NCBI RefSeq assembly: GCF_014650815.1 | Contig: NZ_BMVR01000003.1 | Location: forward strand, 186,001-250,000 | DNA from: Streptomyces flavofungini | Lineage (GTDB): Bacteria > Actinomycetota > Actinomycetes > Streptomycetales > Streptomycetaceae | DNA: 64,000 bases | Direction of reading: 5' to 3' | Shown here: in pieces, positions 55,470 through 63,846 of the stretch | Layout of the letters: each line of letters begins with the position of its first letter | Position numbering within the stretch: position 1 is the first letter of the stretch | The notes under the pieces: model-generated | What the model saw: the letters and a program-made list of their open reading frames with translations, nothing else | Told to the model about the DNA's origin: nothing | Databases searched by the model: none | Position numbers and translations under genes: made by a program

Positions 55470-56951
55470 GTGGATTACCGGGACTACGGGACGTACGACG
55501 CGGTGGGGCTCGCCGAGCTGGTGGCGCGGGGTGACGTATCAGCAGCCGAACTCCTCGAGACGGCCCTCGCGCGCGCCGACGAGGTGAACGGGAAGATCAA
55601 CGCGATCGTGCGCCCGATGCCGGTCGTCGCCCGGGAGCGCGCCGCGGGAGCGCTGTCCGGGCCCTTCGCGGGAGTGCCGTTCCTGATCAAGGACCTGATG
55701 CAGGACTACGCGGGCCGGCCGACGGGGCGCGGCTCCCGCGCGGCCCAGGGGCTCGTCGCGACGCGGCACAGCGAGCCCGTTCAGCGGTGGCTGGACGCCG
55801 GGCTCGTCATCTTCGGGCAGACGAACACTCCCGAGTTCGGCATCAAGAGCATCACGGAGCCCGAGGCCGGCGGCGCGACCCGCAACCCCTGGAACCTCGA
55901 CCACACGCCGGGCGGTTCGTCGGGCGGCTCCGCGGCCGCCGTCGCCGCGGGCATCGTCCCGGCCGCGGGCGCCAACGACGGCGGCGGCTCGATCCGCATA
56001 CCCGCCGCCTGCTGCGGGCTCTTCGGCCTGAAGCCGGGCCGCGGCCTGGTGCCCGCGGGCCCCGCGTACGGCGAACTGCTCGCGGGCGCCGCCAGCGACG
56101 GCGTCGTCTCCCGCACCGTGCGCGACAGCGCGGCCCTGCTCGACGCCCTCACCGCACGCCCCGACCCCGGCGGCCCGTTCCTCGTGGCCCGCCCCGACGA
56201 GCCGTACGTCGAACTCGCCCGGCGCACCCCGCCGAAGCTGCGTGTCGGCGTCAGCACCCGCTCGCCGATCGGCACGCCGGTGTCCCGCGAGGCGCGCGAA
56301 GCCGTCGACACGGCGGTGAAGCTCCTCGTCGGCCTCGGCCACGACGTGGAGGAGGCCGAACCCGTCATCGACGGGCTGCGCATGGCCGACGACTTCATGG
56401 CCATGTACGCCGCCGAGAACGCCGCGACCCTCGCGGAGCTGCGGCACCGGACCGGCGCGGACGACGAGCAGTTCGAGCTCGACACCCGGCTCCTCGCGGC
56501 CGCGGGCCGTGCCCTCGGCGCGGTCGAGCACACCGTCCGGCACGCGCGCTGGAACACCTACACCCGGCAGCTCGCCGCGTTCCACGAGACGTACGACGTG
56601 CTGCTCACCCCGACCCTCGCCCGGCCGCCGGTGCGGATCGGCGAGCTCGCCACGCCCTGGCCGACCCGGCAGCTCGGCAGGGCGCTGCTCAAGGCGGGGG
56701 TGGCGGGACGGCTCAGCCGGACCAAGCTGTGGCGGCGGGCCGTGGTCCAGAACCTCGCCCCCAACCCGTTCACGCAGCTCGCCAACATCACCGGCCGCCC
56801 CGCCATGTCGGTCCCGCTGTACCGCACCCCCGAAGGCCTGCCCCTGGGCGTGCAGTTCGGCGGACCGCTCGGCGGCGAGGGCATGCTGCTCGCCCTCGCC
56901 GCACAGCTGGAGTCGGCCGCGCCCTGGGACCGGGAGCGGCCGACTCTGTGA
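55470..56951 (+). CDS. Amidase signature family hydrolase
   Basis: A 493-residue amidase. The Lys-Ser-Ser triad is complete: Lys74 in VPFLIKDLMQ, cis-Ser150 in PGGSSGGSAAAVAAG and nucleophile Ser174 in NDGGGSIRIPAACCG. It resembles the broad-specificity amidases that hydrolyse aryl or aliphatic amides, not GatA, as no partner subunits are present. The GTG at 55470 starts the family-typical sequence; a GTG at 55458 is an alternative, and neither has a strong ribosome binding site. It is divergent to the TetR gene and may be its target. Confidence 0.87.
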   Translation: MDYRDYGTYDAVGLAELVARGDVSAAELLETALARADEVNGKINAIVRPMPVVARERAAGALSGPFAGVPFLIKDLMQDYAGRPTGRGSRAAQGLVATRHSEPVQRWLDAGLVIFGQTNTPEFGIKSITEPEAGGATRNPWNLDHTPGGSSGGSAAAVAAGIVPAAGANDGGGSIRIPAACCGLFGLKPGRGLVPAGPAYGELLAGAASDGVVSRTVRDSAALLDALTARPDPGGPFLVARPDEPYVELARRTPPKLRVGVSTRSPIGTPVSREAREAVDTAVKLLVGLGHDVEEAEPVIDGLRMADDFMAMYAAENAATLAELRHRTGADDEQFELDTRLLAAAGRALGAVEHTVRHARWNTYTRQLAAFHETYDVLLTPTLARPPVRIGELATPWPTRQLGRALLKAGVAGRLSRTKLWRRAVVQNLAPNPFTQLANITGRPAMSVPLYRTPEGLPLGVQFGGPLGGEGMLLALAAQLESAAPWDRERPTL

Positions 56952-56953
56952 GC

Positions 56954-56995
56954 CGGGAGCCCGGCCGACGCTGATCCGCGCCACCCGGGCTCCCG
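56954..56995. terminator. Hairpin after the amidase gene
   Basis: CGGGAGCCCGG (56954-56964) pairs perfectly with CCGGGCTCCCG (56985-56995) across a 20-nt loop, starting just after the amidase stop codon and ahead of the convergent DUF998 gene. Confidence 0.65.
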
Positions 56996-57028
56996 ATCCG
57001 GCGGTTCCGCCGCCGCTGCCGCCCGGGG

Positions 57029-57709
57029 TCACAGGCCCCTGCGGTAGCGGGCGGCGACCGAGGAGACGCAGGTCATCCCGGCGATGACGCCGATGGCCAG
57101 GGTCAGCGAACCGGCCGGGCCGCCGCTCATCGCCCACCCGTTGCCGAGGCCGACCGCCACGGCGGCGGCGCGGCACGCGATGGCCGAGCGGCGGTCCGCG
57201 ACGCGGCTGAAGTGGCGGCCCAGGATGAGGCAGGCCGCGATGAGGGCGAAGAACGTCACCGATCCGGCGACCAGGTGCAGCCCGCCGTGCCAGCTCATGC
57301 TCTCCGGCCGGCCGGTCGGGGTGCCCGCGGGGAACCCGTCCCCCGGGTCCAGGACGAAGACACCCGCGGCGATCATCCCGACGCCGACGACCCGCACCAG
57401 GCGGGGCACCCAGGTGCCGCCGGTCGAGCCCCGCAGGACGCGGCGCAGCCCGGTCGCCGCGGCGATGAACAGCGTCCCGACCAGCAGGAAGTTGGTGATC
57501 TGAATCCAGCCGAGGGAGCCGTTGGCGAGCATGCTGAAGGGGTGCCGGGTCAGGTCGAAGCTGTCCCGGGTGAGGGCCTGGGTCACCGCTGCCACGGTCC
57601 ACAGCGGAGTGGCGGCGACTCCGGCGGTGAGCAGCGCACGGGCGGGGCGGACCGCGGTGGTGGAGATGCTGGTGGCGGCGTCGCGGGCGGTGACGGGAGT
57701 CGTGGTCAT
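57029..57709 (-). CDS. DUF998 family membrane protein
   Basis: A 226-residue integral membrane protein with six hydrophobic helices (for example LLTAGVAATPLWTVAAVTQA, NFLLVGTLFIAAATGL, VVGVGMIAAGVFVLDPGDGF). FDLTRHPFSMLANGSLGWIQ after the first helix is the DUF998 hallmark. The ATG at 57709 follows the non-coding leader. Its role is unknown. It diverges from the YCII/DGPF and sigma factor genes across a strong palindrome and is a plausible member of that regulon. Confidence 0.82.
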   Translation of the reverse strand: MTTTPVTARDAATSISTTAVRPARALLTAGVAATPLWTVAAVTQALTRDSFDLTRHPFSMLANGSLGWIQITNFLLVGTLFIAAATGLRRVLRGSTGGTWVPRLVRVVGVGMIAAGVFVLDPGDGFPAGTPTGRPESMSWHGGLHLVAGSVTFFALIAACLILGRHFSRVADRRSAIACRAAAVAVGLGNGWAMSGGPAGSLTLAIGVIAGMTCVSSVAARYRRGL

Positions 57710-57764
57710 GGCGAGGGCCCTTCTCGGTTCGTCGGCTGGTTCCTGCCCACACGTCGATCCGGCG

Positions 57765-57798
57765 ATGTGACAGGGAACGGGATGATTCCCTGTCACAT
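57765..57798. promoter_or_regulatory. 34-bp palindrome between DUF998 and YCII/DGPF genes
   Basis: Perfect 13-bp arms (ATGTGACAGGGAA and its complement) flank an 8-bp spacer. It lies 56 bp from the DUF998 start and 54 bp from the YCII start, so it could regulate both. It may be an operator or overlap two divergent sigma-dependent promoters. Confidence 0.75.
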
Positions 57799-57851
57799 AC
57801 GCTTGTTCGACGTGGAGGCGTAACAGCAGCCCGCAGTGGAAGGGAACAGCC

Positions 57852-58175
57852 ATGCGCTACCTGATGACGACCAAGTCCTCGTCGCGGACCCCCGACGAGA
57901 GCCTGTTCGCCGAAATGGGTCAGTTCATCGAGGAGTTGACCGCCTCCGGTGCCCTGCTGGCCACCGGGGGCCTGGAGCCGGACGGCCTGCGGGTGACCTC
58001 GTCCGACGGGGAGATCACGGTGACGGACGGGCCGTTCGCCGAGGCCACGGAGGCCGTGGTGGGCTTCGCGCTGATCGAGGCCCGCTCGCAGGAGGAGGCG
58101 GTCGAGCTGGCCCGCCGCTTCCGCAAGATCGTCGGTGACGGCGAGAGCGAGATCCGGCAGGTGTTCACCCAGTGA
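57852..58175 (+). CDS. YCII-related (DGPF) domain protein
   Basis: A 107-residue protein of the YCII/DGPF family with the signature TVTDGPFAEATEAVVGF and a dimeric alpha-beta barrel pattern. MRYLMTTKSS at the start is characteristic. Its biochemical role is unknown. Such proteins are the standard genomic partner of ECF42-group sigma factors, and here the sigma gene follows after 49 bp. GAAGGGAAC precedes the ATG. Confidence 0.9.
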   Translation: MRYLMTTKSSSRTPDESLFAEMGQFIEELTASGALLATGGLEPDGLRVTSSDGEITVTDGPFAEATEAVVGFALIEARSQEEAVELARRFRKIVGDGESEIRQVFTQ

Positions 58176-58224
58176 CCGGCCGACGGCGCCGCCTCCGTCA
58201 CTGCCCGGCGGAGGCGGCGCCGTC

Positions 58225-60186
58225 ATGCCCGTGACCGATGTGCACCGCACGGTCGACGCGGTCTTCAAGCTCGAGTCGGCCAAGATCCTTGCCACGCTGA
58301 CCCGGATGGTGCGCGACGTCGCACTCGCCGAGGAGCTGGCACAGGACGCGCTGGTCGCCGCGCTGGAACAGTGGCCCACCTCGGGTGTCCCGGACAACCC
58401 CGGCGCCTGGCTCCTCGCGATCGCCAAGCGCCGGGCCGTCGATCACATCCGGCGCTCCCAGCGCCTGGAGCGCAAGCAGGAGCAGCTCGCCCACGAACTG
58501 GACCCGGCCGGAGCCGATCGCGAACCCGAGCAGGACGACGTCCTGCGGCTGATGTTCATCTCCTGCCACCCGCTCCTTCCGACCCAGGAGCGCCTGGCCC
58601 TCACCCTGCGCCTGCTCGGCGGCCTGACCGCCGGGGAGATCGCGCGGGCGTTCCTGACCGGCGAGCAGACGATCACCCAGCGCATCGCCGCGGCCAAGCG
58701 CACCCTCGCCGACGCGCAGGTGCCGTTCGAGCTGCCGCCGGGCGCCGAACTGGCGGAGCGCCTGGCATCGGTGCTCGAAGTCATCTACCTGATCTTCAAC
58801 GAGGGCTACGCGGCGACGTCCGGCGACGACCTGATGCGCCCCGGCCTCACCCTCGAAGCCCTGCGCCTGGGCCGCCTCCTGGCCGAACTCGCCCCGCGGG
58901 AGGCCGAGGTGCACGGCCTGGTCGCCCTCATGGAGATCCAGCAGTCCCGTGCCGCCGCGCGCACCGGACCGTCGGGGGAGCCTGTCCCCCTGCACGAGCA
59001 GAACCGGGGCCGCTGGGACCAACTGCTCATTCACCGCGGCTTCACCGCGATGCTGCGCGCCCGGGAGATCGGAGCCGCCCCCGGGCCCTACGTACTCCAG
59101 GCGGCGATCGCCGTGAGCCACGCCCAGGCGGCATCCGCCGAGGACACCGACTGGGTCCAGATCGCGGCGCTGTACGAAGCGCTCGCCCGACTGCTGCCGA
59201 CACCGGTCGTCCAGCTCAACCGGGCCGTGGCCGTCGCGCACGCGCACGGCCCTCAGCAAGGCCTCGACCTGGTCGACTCCTTGACGTCGGACCCCGCCCT
59301 GCAGGACTACCACCGGCTCCCCGGCGTCCGCGCCGACCTCCTGTTCCGACTGGGCCGGTCCGCGGAGGCCCGCCGCGAGTTCGAACGCGCCGCCCAGCTC
59401 ACCCGGAACGTCGCCGAGCGCGCCTTCCTGCACCGCAGGGCGCAGGAGATCACCACCACCGACGCCCAGGGCCCCACGCTCGGGCAAGCCGCCCAGGACT
59501 TCCTCACCCGCGACGACCTCACCCCTTCTTCCCTCCGCTCCTACACCCAGACCCTGCGCCGCCTGTGCCGCAGCCTGGGGGAGCGGCAGCCCCTGCACGC
59601 CCTCACCCCGCAGCAGGTGGCGCAGGTGTTCGCGACCACCTGGACGGACGCCGCGGCCACGACGTGGAACCGGCACCGATCGGCCGTCCGCTCGTTCTGC
59701 GCCTGGGCCGGCCTGGACGACCTCACCGCCGACCTGGAGCGCCGCACCGGACCCGGGCACGCCACGCGACCGCTGTCACCGACGCAACTCGACGCCCTCT
59801 TCAGCCGCACCGGACTGCCCCTGCGTGAACGGACCTTGTGGCGGCTCCTGCACGAGTCGGGGGCCGGGGTGACGACGGTCCTGTCCCTGAACGTCGAACA
59901 CCTGGACCTGGAAGACCGCCGCGCGCGCACCGGCAGCACCTGGGTCTCCTGGCGCTCCGGCACCGCCCGGCTCCTGCCCGCCCTGCTGTCCGGCCGCACC
60001 CGCGGCCCCCTGTTCCTCGCCGACCGCCGCCCCGCCCCCGCCCGCATGCCCGCCGCGGCCGACCTGTGCCCGGACACCGGCCGCCGCAGGCTCTCCTACG
60101 AACGGGCGGAGTACCTCTTCAAGCAGGCCACCAAGCCCTTGGACGCGGCCGCGAACGGCTACACCCTCAGCCGGCTCAAGCCGTAG
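58225..60186 (+). CDS. ECF42-type sigma factor fused to a degenerate tyrosine-recombinase domain
   Basis: A 653-residue protein. Residues 1-175 are sigma-70 regions 2 and 4 (LAEELAQDALVAALEQWPTS, AIAKRRAVDHIRR, LTAGEIARAFLTGEQTITQR). Residues 176-410 are the helical DUF6596/TPR-like extension of ECF42 factors, which normally end here. Residues 415-653 add a core-binding-like domain (FLTRDDLTPSSLRSYTQTLR, TTWNRHRSAVRSFCAWAG) and a catalytic-like domain (LWRLLHESGAGVTTVLSLNV, RRRLSYERAEYLFKQA) of an actinobacterial tyrosine recombinase. The first catalytic Arg position is Gly, and the protein stops at GYTLSRLKP, where HxLRH is expected; the nucleophilic Tyr is absent. ATG follows GGAGG. It pairs with the YCII gene. 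Confidence 0.85.
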   Translation: MPVTDVHRTVDAVFKLESAKILATLTRMVRDVALAEELAQDALVAALEQWPTSGVPDNPGAWLLAIAKRRAVDHIRRSQRLERKQEQLAHELDPAGADREPEQDDVLRLMFISCHPLLPTQERLALTLRLLGGLTAGEIARAFLTGEQTITQRIAAAKRTLADAQVPFELPPGAELAERLASVLEVIYLIFNEGYAATSGDDLMRPGLTLEALRLGRLLAELAPREAEVHGLVALMEIQQSRAAARTGPSGEPVPLHEQNRGRWDQLLIHRGFTAMLRAREIGAAPGPYVLQAAIAVSHAQAASAEDTDWVQIAALYEALARLLPTPVVQLNRAVAVAHAHGPQQGLDLVDSLTSDPALQDYHRLPGVRADLLFRLGRSAEARREFERAAQLTRNVAERAFLHRRAQEITTTDAQGPTLGQAAQDFLTRDDLTPSSLRSYTQTLRRLCRSLGERQPLHALTPQQVAQVFATTWTDAAATTWNRHRSAVRSFCAWAGLDDLTADLERRTGPGHATRPLSPTQLDALFSRTGLPLRERTLWRLLHESGAGVTTVLSLNVEHLDLEDRRARTGSTWVSWRSGTARLLPALLSGRTRGPLFLADRRPAPARMPAAADLCPDTGRRRLSYERAEYLFKQATKPLDAAANGYTLSRLKP

Positions 60187-60513
60187 CCGAGTGGCGACGG
60201 GTCGGCGTGCCGGGGCGTGTCCGAGGCCGCACATCGGTCACCTCCTCTCGGCAGTGACAGCGGCAGTGACAGCGACAGCGGCCGCGGCCATCGCGGGCCA
60301 TCGCGGCCCGCCCACCGGCAAGAGAGCGCAATCAACGTAGCGCCGACGCCAGTTGGGGAAAGGCGGTTCGGCCGCACGTGCCGATGGGCGGTGCGCACCG
60401 GGCATGATAGAAAGTGGAACGATAGTCCCGGTAGTTGTCCGTGCGGGCACGCGTGCCGGTTGACCGCGCGTGCCCGCACGGCCCGAGGGCCGCTTCCAGC
60501 GACAGGACGACCG
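60187..60513 (+). other. Intergenic region, no gene seen
   Basis: These 327 bp separate the sigma fusion from the MFS gene. They start with SNP-like repeats of GACAGCGGCAGTGACAGCG-type words (60255-60285) and end with an AGGACGACCG ribosome binding site. Remaining recombinase sequence was looked for after the stop codon in all three frames and not found. Confidence 0.5.
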
Positions 60514-61743
60514 ATGGCAAACGCGTACCGCGAGATCTTCACCGCCCCCGGCACCAAGGCGTTCAGCTCCGCCGGCCTGATAGCCCGGCTTCCGCTGCCC
60601 CTGACGCACATGGGCATCCTGACGATGCTGTCCGAGACGACCGGCGAGTACGGCCTGGCCGGTCTGGTCGCGGGCACCTTCACCTTCTCCATGGCCTTCC
60701 TCGGCCCGCAGGTGTCCAAGGCCGTGGACCGGCGCGGGCAGAGCCGTGTCCTGCCGCTCGCCACCGGCGTCAGCGTGCTCGGCCTCGCGGCGCTGCTGGT
60801 GTGCGCCACCGGCGACGCGCCGAGCTGGACCCTGTTCGTCTTCGCCCTGCTGTCCGGCCTGATGCCGAGCATGAGCGCGATGGTCCGCGCGCGCTGGACC
60901 GAGATCTACCGGGGCACCCCGCAGCTCACCACCGCGTACTCCATGGAGTCGGTGGTCGACGAGCTGACGTACGTCATCAGCCCGGCGCTCGCCGTGGTCC
61001 TGTCCACGGCCCTGTTCCCGCAGGCCGCGCCCCTGTTCGCGGGGCTCCTGCTGGTCGTGGGCGTCGCCCTGTTCGTACCGCAGAAGCGCACCGAGCCGCC
61101 CGTGAAGCCGCGCGTCGCGAGCGGCGACGACACGTCCGCGATCCGCTCGGCGCCCGTGCTGCTGCTCGCGCTCGTGCTGCTCTGCGGCGGGGTGATCCCC
61201 GGCATGGTCGACACGATGGGTCTGGCGTTCGCCGAGGAGCAGGGGAACAAGTCGCTCGGGGGTGTCATCTTCACCGTCTACGCGATCGGCTCGGGCCTGT
61301 CCGGGCTGCTCTTCGGGGCCCGGAGCTGGAGTGTGCCGCTGCCGCGGCTGCTACTCCTCGGGGTTGCCGGGACCGCCCTGACCACGCTGCCGTTCCTGCT
61401 CGTCGACGGGGTGGTGGGGATGTGCGTGGTGGTGTTCCTCGCCGGGGTGTTCTTCGCCCCGACCATGGTGGTGGTCATGGGCATCGTGGAGCGCATGACG
61501 CCGGAGCACCAGCTCACCGAGGCGATGACGTGGATGATCGCGGGCCTGCAGAGCGGCGTGGCGATCGGCGCGGCGGTCACCGGCGTCGTCTACGACCGCT
61601 TCGGCGCGACCGCCGGGGTCTCGGTGGCGCTGGTGGCGGGCGCCGCCGCGCTCGTCCTGACGCTGTGCGCGCTGCCGTCGCTGCGCACGCGGCTCGCGGA
61701 GGCGGGGACCGGGACGACGGTGTCCGCCTCGGCGTACGCCTGA
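60514..61743 (+). CDS. MFS transporter (12-helix)
   Basis: A 409-residue major facilitator with 12 helices. The cytoplasmic loop after helix 2 reads FLGPQVSKAVDRRGQSRVLP, and the central loop KRTEPPVKPRVASGDDTSA separates two six-helix halves. Substrate unknown; the short central loop and length fit a DHA1-like or sugar-efflux-like member. ATG 60514 has AGGA 7 bp upstream; the open frame upstream is not membrane-like. The stop codon is immediately followed by the end of the convergent AIM24 gene. Confidence 0.85.
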   Translation: MANAYREIFTAPGTKAFSSAGLIARLPLPLTHMGILTMLSETTGEYGLAGLVAGTFTFSMAFLGPQVSKAVDRRGQSRVLPLATGVSVLGLAALLVCATGDAPSWTLFVFALLSGLMPSMSAMVRARWTEIYRGTPQLTTAYSMESVVDELTYVISPALAVVLSTALFPQAAPLFAGLLLVVGVALFVPQKRTEPPVKPRVASGDDTSAIRSAPVLLLALVLLCGGVIPGMVDTMGLAFAEEQGNKSLGGVIFTVYAIGSGLSGLLFGARSWSVPLPRLLLLGVAGTALTTLPFLLVDGVVGMCVVVFLAGVFFAPTMVVVMGIVERMTPEHQLTEAMTWMIAGLQSGVAIGAAVTGVVYDRFGATAGVSVALVAGAAALVLTLCALPSLRTRLAEAGTGTTVSASAYA

Positions 61744-62415
61744 CTACTGCGGCTTGTGCGGGGTGGCCTCGCTCGGGCGGACGACCACCACGCCCTCGCC
61801 CTCCAGCTTGAGCTGCACCGCCTCGCCGGAGCCGCCGCGGATCATCGAGCCGATCGACTGCGAGCGGTGCAGCGACGTCTGCAGGCTGGTGGTCCAGCCG
61901 ACGACGGCGTCGGTGTCCACGAACACCGGGGCCTGCGGCGACACGGGGATCACCAGCGGCTCGCCCTCGCACATCAGGCCCAGCCTGCCGTGGCCGGTGA
62001 AGACGCTGTTGAAGAGGCCGCCGCCGGAGATCCCCGAGCCCTTCACGGTCTTGATCTCGTACGACAGGGACGCGTCGAAGCACAGGATGTTGCGGCCGTT
62101 GACGGTGAGCGAGTCGCCCTGCTCGATGTCGACGACGAAGCAGCTCTGCGCCTCGTGCGCGAACCACGCCTCGCCCTGCCCCTTCACGGACATCAGCGGC
62201 AGCCCCTCGCCGGTGACCGCGCGCTTCAGCATCCCGCCGACGCCCTGGCCCTTGCGCTCGAACTGCAGGTTGCCGCGGTAGGCGACCATCGCGCCCTGGC
62301 GCGCCATCATCTCGCCGCTCACCACGTACCGGATGGACTTCGAGTTGTGCAGGCTCATGCCGGGCGCCGTCGCGGGCTGCGCCACGTGGTCCTTGGAGAA
62401 AAGGTCGCTCTTCAT
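61744..62415 (-). CDS. AIM24 family protein
   Basis: A 223-residue beta-rich protein of the AIM24/TIGR00266 family (KSIRYVVSGEMMARQGAMVA, MLKRAVTGEGLPLM, GQGEAWFAHEAQSCFVVDIE, and PVFVDTDAVVGWTTSLQTS). The yeast namesake is a mitochondrial protein; the bacterial members are soluble and of unknown role, often found as near-identical paralogues in Streptomyces. The ATG at 62415 gives the usual MKSDLF start. No strong ribosome binding site precedes it. Confidence 0.87.
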   Translation of the reverse strand: MKSDLFSKDHVAQPATAPGMSLHNSKSIRYVVSGEMMARQGAMVAYRGNLQFERKGQGVGGMLKRAVTGEGLPLMSVKGQGEAWFAHEAQSCFVVDIEQGDSLTVNGRNILCFDASLSYEIKTVKGSGISGGGLFNSVFTGHGRLGLMCEGEPLVIPVSPQAPVFVDTDAVVGWTTSLQTSLHRSQSIGSMIRGGSGEAVQLKLEGEGVVVVRPSEATPHKPQ

Positions 62416-62554
62416 GCGGGCATCGTGCCCCGCGCGGGGGTACCCCGCCAAGTCTCCGGGAGTGTACGTCCACCGGACCGGGGTCGCGCCCGCGTGCGGG
62501 CGGCCGCGACTTTCGGCCAGGGGCGCTTCGACTTAAGGCGGGGCACCCGTCGCT

Positions 62555-62586
62555 GGTCAGCAGGTCAGCAGGTCGGCAGGTCAGCC
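62555..62586. repeat. Four 8-bp tandem repeats over a stop codon
   Basis: GGTCAGCA GGTCAGCA GGTCGGCA GGTCAGCC. The last unit covers the stop codon (62581-62583) of the GH16 gene, so slippage would alter the gene's 3' end. Confidence 0.8.
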
Positions 62587-63435
62587 GTTCGTGACGCGGA
62601 CGTAGTCGACGGTCAGCGTCTGCGGGAAGGTGGTGCTGCCGTCCGGGTCGCCGGGCCAGTAGCCGCCGACGGCCAGGTTGAGGATCAGGAAGAAGGGCTT
62701 GTTGAACACCCACTGCTTGCCGCCGAGGTCCGCCGGGGTGCGGGTCTGGTAGACGTGCCCGTCGACCGACCAGGTCACCTTGTCGGGCGACCAGTCCACG
62801 GCGAAGGTGTGGAACTTGTCCGCGAACGCCTCGCCGCCCGGCAGCGAGTACGCGGCGCCGATGCCGCCCGACCCGGAGTAGCCCGGTCCGTGCAGCGTGC
62901 CGTGGACCGTGTTCGGCTCGAAGCCGACGTTCTCCATCACGTCGATCTCACCGCTGTTCGGCCAGCCCACGTTGCCGATGTCGGCGCCCAGCATCCAGAA
63001 CGCGGGCCACATGCCCTGGCCGCGCGGCACCTTCAGGCGCGCCTCGACGCGGCCGTACGTCGAGGTGAACTTGCCCGCGGTGTTGAGCCGGGACGAGGTG
63101 TACTCGCATCGGCCGTACCAGCACTGGTAGTTCTCGGGGTTCTCCTTGCGGGCGGTGATGACCAGGTTGCCCTGGCCGTCGAGCTTCGCGTTCTTGTTGC
63201 CCGAGGTGTAGTACTGCCGCTCGTGGTTGTTGACGTTGTCGCCGGTCTCGACCTGCCACTTGCCGCCGTCCACCCCGGACCCGGCGGGGCCGTTGAAGTC
63301 GTCGGAGAAGGCAAGGGCGGCCTCGCGCTCGGGCGCGGCGGCGGCGCTGGGAGCGGCGGTCGCGGCAGTGGCGCAGCAGACCAGGGAGAGTGCGCAGAGC
63401 GCCGCGCGGCGGCGCCAGGAGAGGGACACGGTCAT
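62581..63435 (-). CDS. Secreted GH16 beta-glucanase (endo-1,3-beta-glucanase-like)
   Basis: A 284-residue exported glycoside hydrolase. The signal peptide has the RRR basic region and AALCALSLVCCATAATAA core, cut near residue 35. The catalytic GH16 motif is GEIDVMENVG, with Glu163 as nucleophile, Asp165 and acid/base Glu168. YGRVEARLKVPRGQGMWPAFW is the typical preceding strand. It lacks a carbohydrate-binding module. It degrades laminarin-type 1,3- or 1,3-1,4-glucans, probably of fungal or plant origin. The ATG at 63435 starts the signal peptide. Confidence 0.9.
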   Translation of the reverse strand: MTVSLSWRRRAALCALSLVCCATAATAAPSAAAAPEREAALAFSDDFNGPAGSGVDGGKWQVETGDNVNNHERQYYTSGNKNAKLDGQGNLVITARKENPENYQCWYGRCEYTSSRLNTAGKFTSTYGRVEARLKVPRGQGMWPAFWMLGADIGNVGWPNSGEIDVMENVGFEPNTVHGTLHGPGYSGSGGIGAAYSLPGGEAFADKFHTFAVDWSPDKVTWSVDGHVYQTRTPADLGGKQWVFNKPFFLILNLAVGGYWPGDPDGSTTFPQTLTVDYVRVTNG

Positions 63436-63657
63436 CACATCGCTTCGAGTGGGGGGGGAGCGGACACGCATGCCGTGGGGGGGCATGGTGGACGTGCGTT
63501 GCGGTCGTACCGTTGGGCGTGCGCATGACAAGATCACATCGAGAGTTGAACGCGGTACGCGATCCTCCGCGACGCTTTCTTCACTGCTTGATTTAAGGCA
63601 GGTGCGCAGGGGCCGTCAAGGTGTTGGTGCGGACCAACTGCCGAAAAGGCGGGCCAA

Positions 63658-63720
63658 CAGCCGTACGGGCGGCACCGTCTGCCGTGCGGGCGCACCGCCT
63701 GCCGTACGGGCGGGCCGACG
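63658..63720. repeat. Imperfect GC-rich 20-22-bp repeats
   Basis: Three imperfect units beginning GCCGTACGGGCGG or GCCGTGCGGGCG follow one another just beyond the terminators of the FG-GAP gene and before the GH16 upstream region. Their function is unknown. Confidence 0.5.
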
Positions 63721-63721
63721 G

Positions 63722-63762
63722 GCGAAGGGGCCGACGGCGCTCAGCACCGTCGGCCCCTTCGC
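63722..63762. terminator. Very strong hairpin, first of a tandem pair
   Basis: A perfect 16-bp stem (GCGAAGGGGCCGACGG with its complement) and a 9-nt loop. It stands downstream of the FG-GAP gene on the minus strand. Confidence 0.88.
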
Positions 63763-63765
63763 TGT

Positions 63766-63799
63766 GTCCGTCACGGCCGCTGCCCCGGCCGTGACGGAC
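63766..63799. terminator. Strong hairpin, second of a tandem pair
   Basis: A perfect 13-bp stem (GTCCGTCACGGCC with its complement) and an 8-nt loop, 47 bp after the stop codon of the FG-GAP gene and 3 bp from the next hairpin. On the minus strand this hairpin is met first. Confidence 0.85.
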
Positions 63800-63846
63800 G
63801 CGTTCCCGCGCGCCCCCGCCTCCGGCAGGGGCCCACGGCCGGTCAC

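Noticed and set aside
60187-60513. Remaining recombinase C-terminus or att site after the sigma fusion
   Set aside because: No frame after 60186 shows the HRH or Tyr motifs, and no tRNA or direct-repeat pair was seen.
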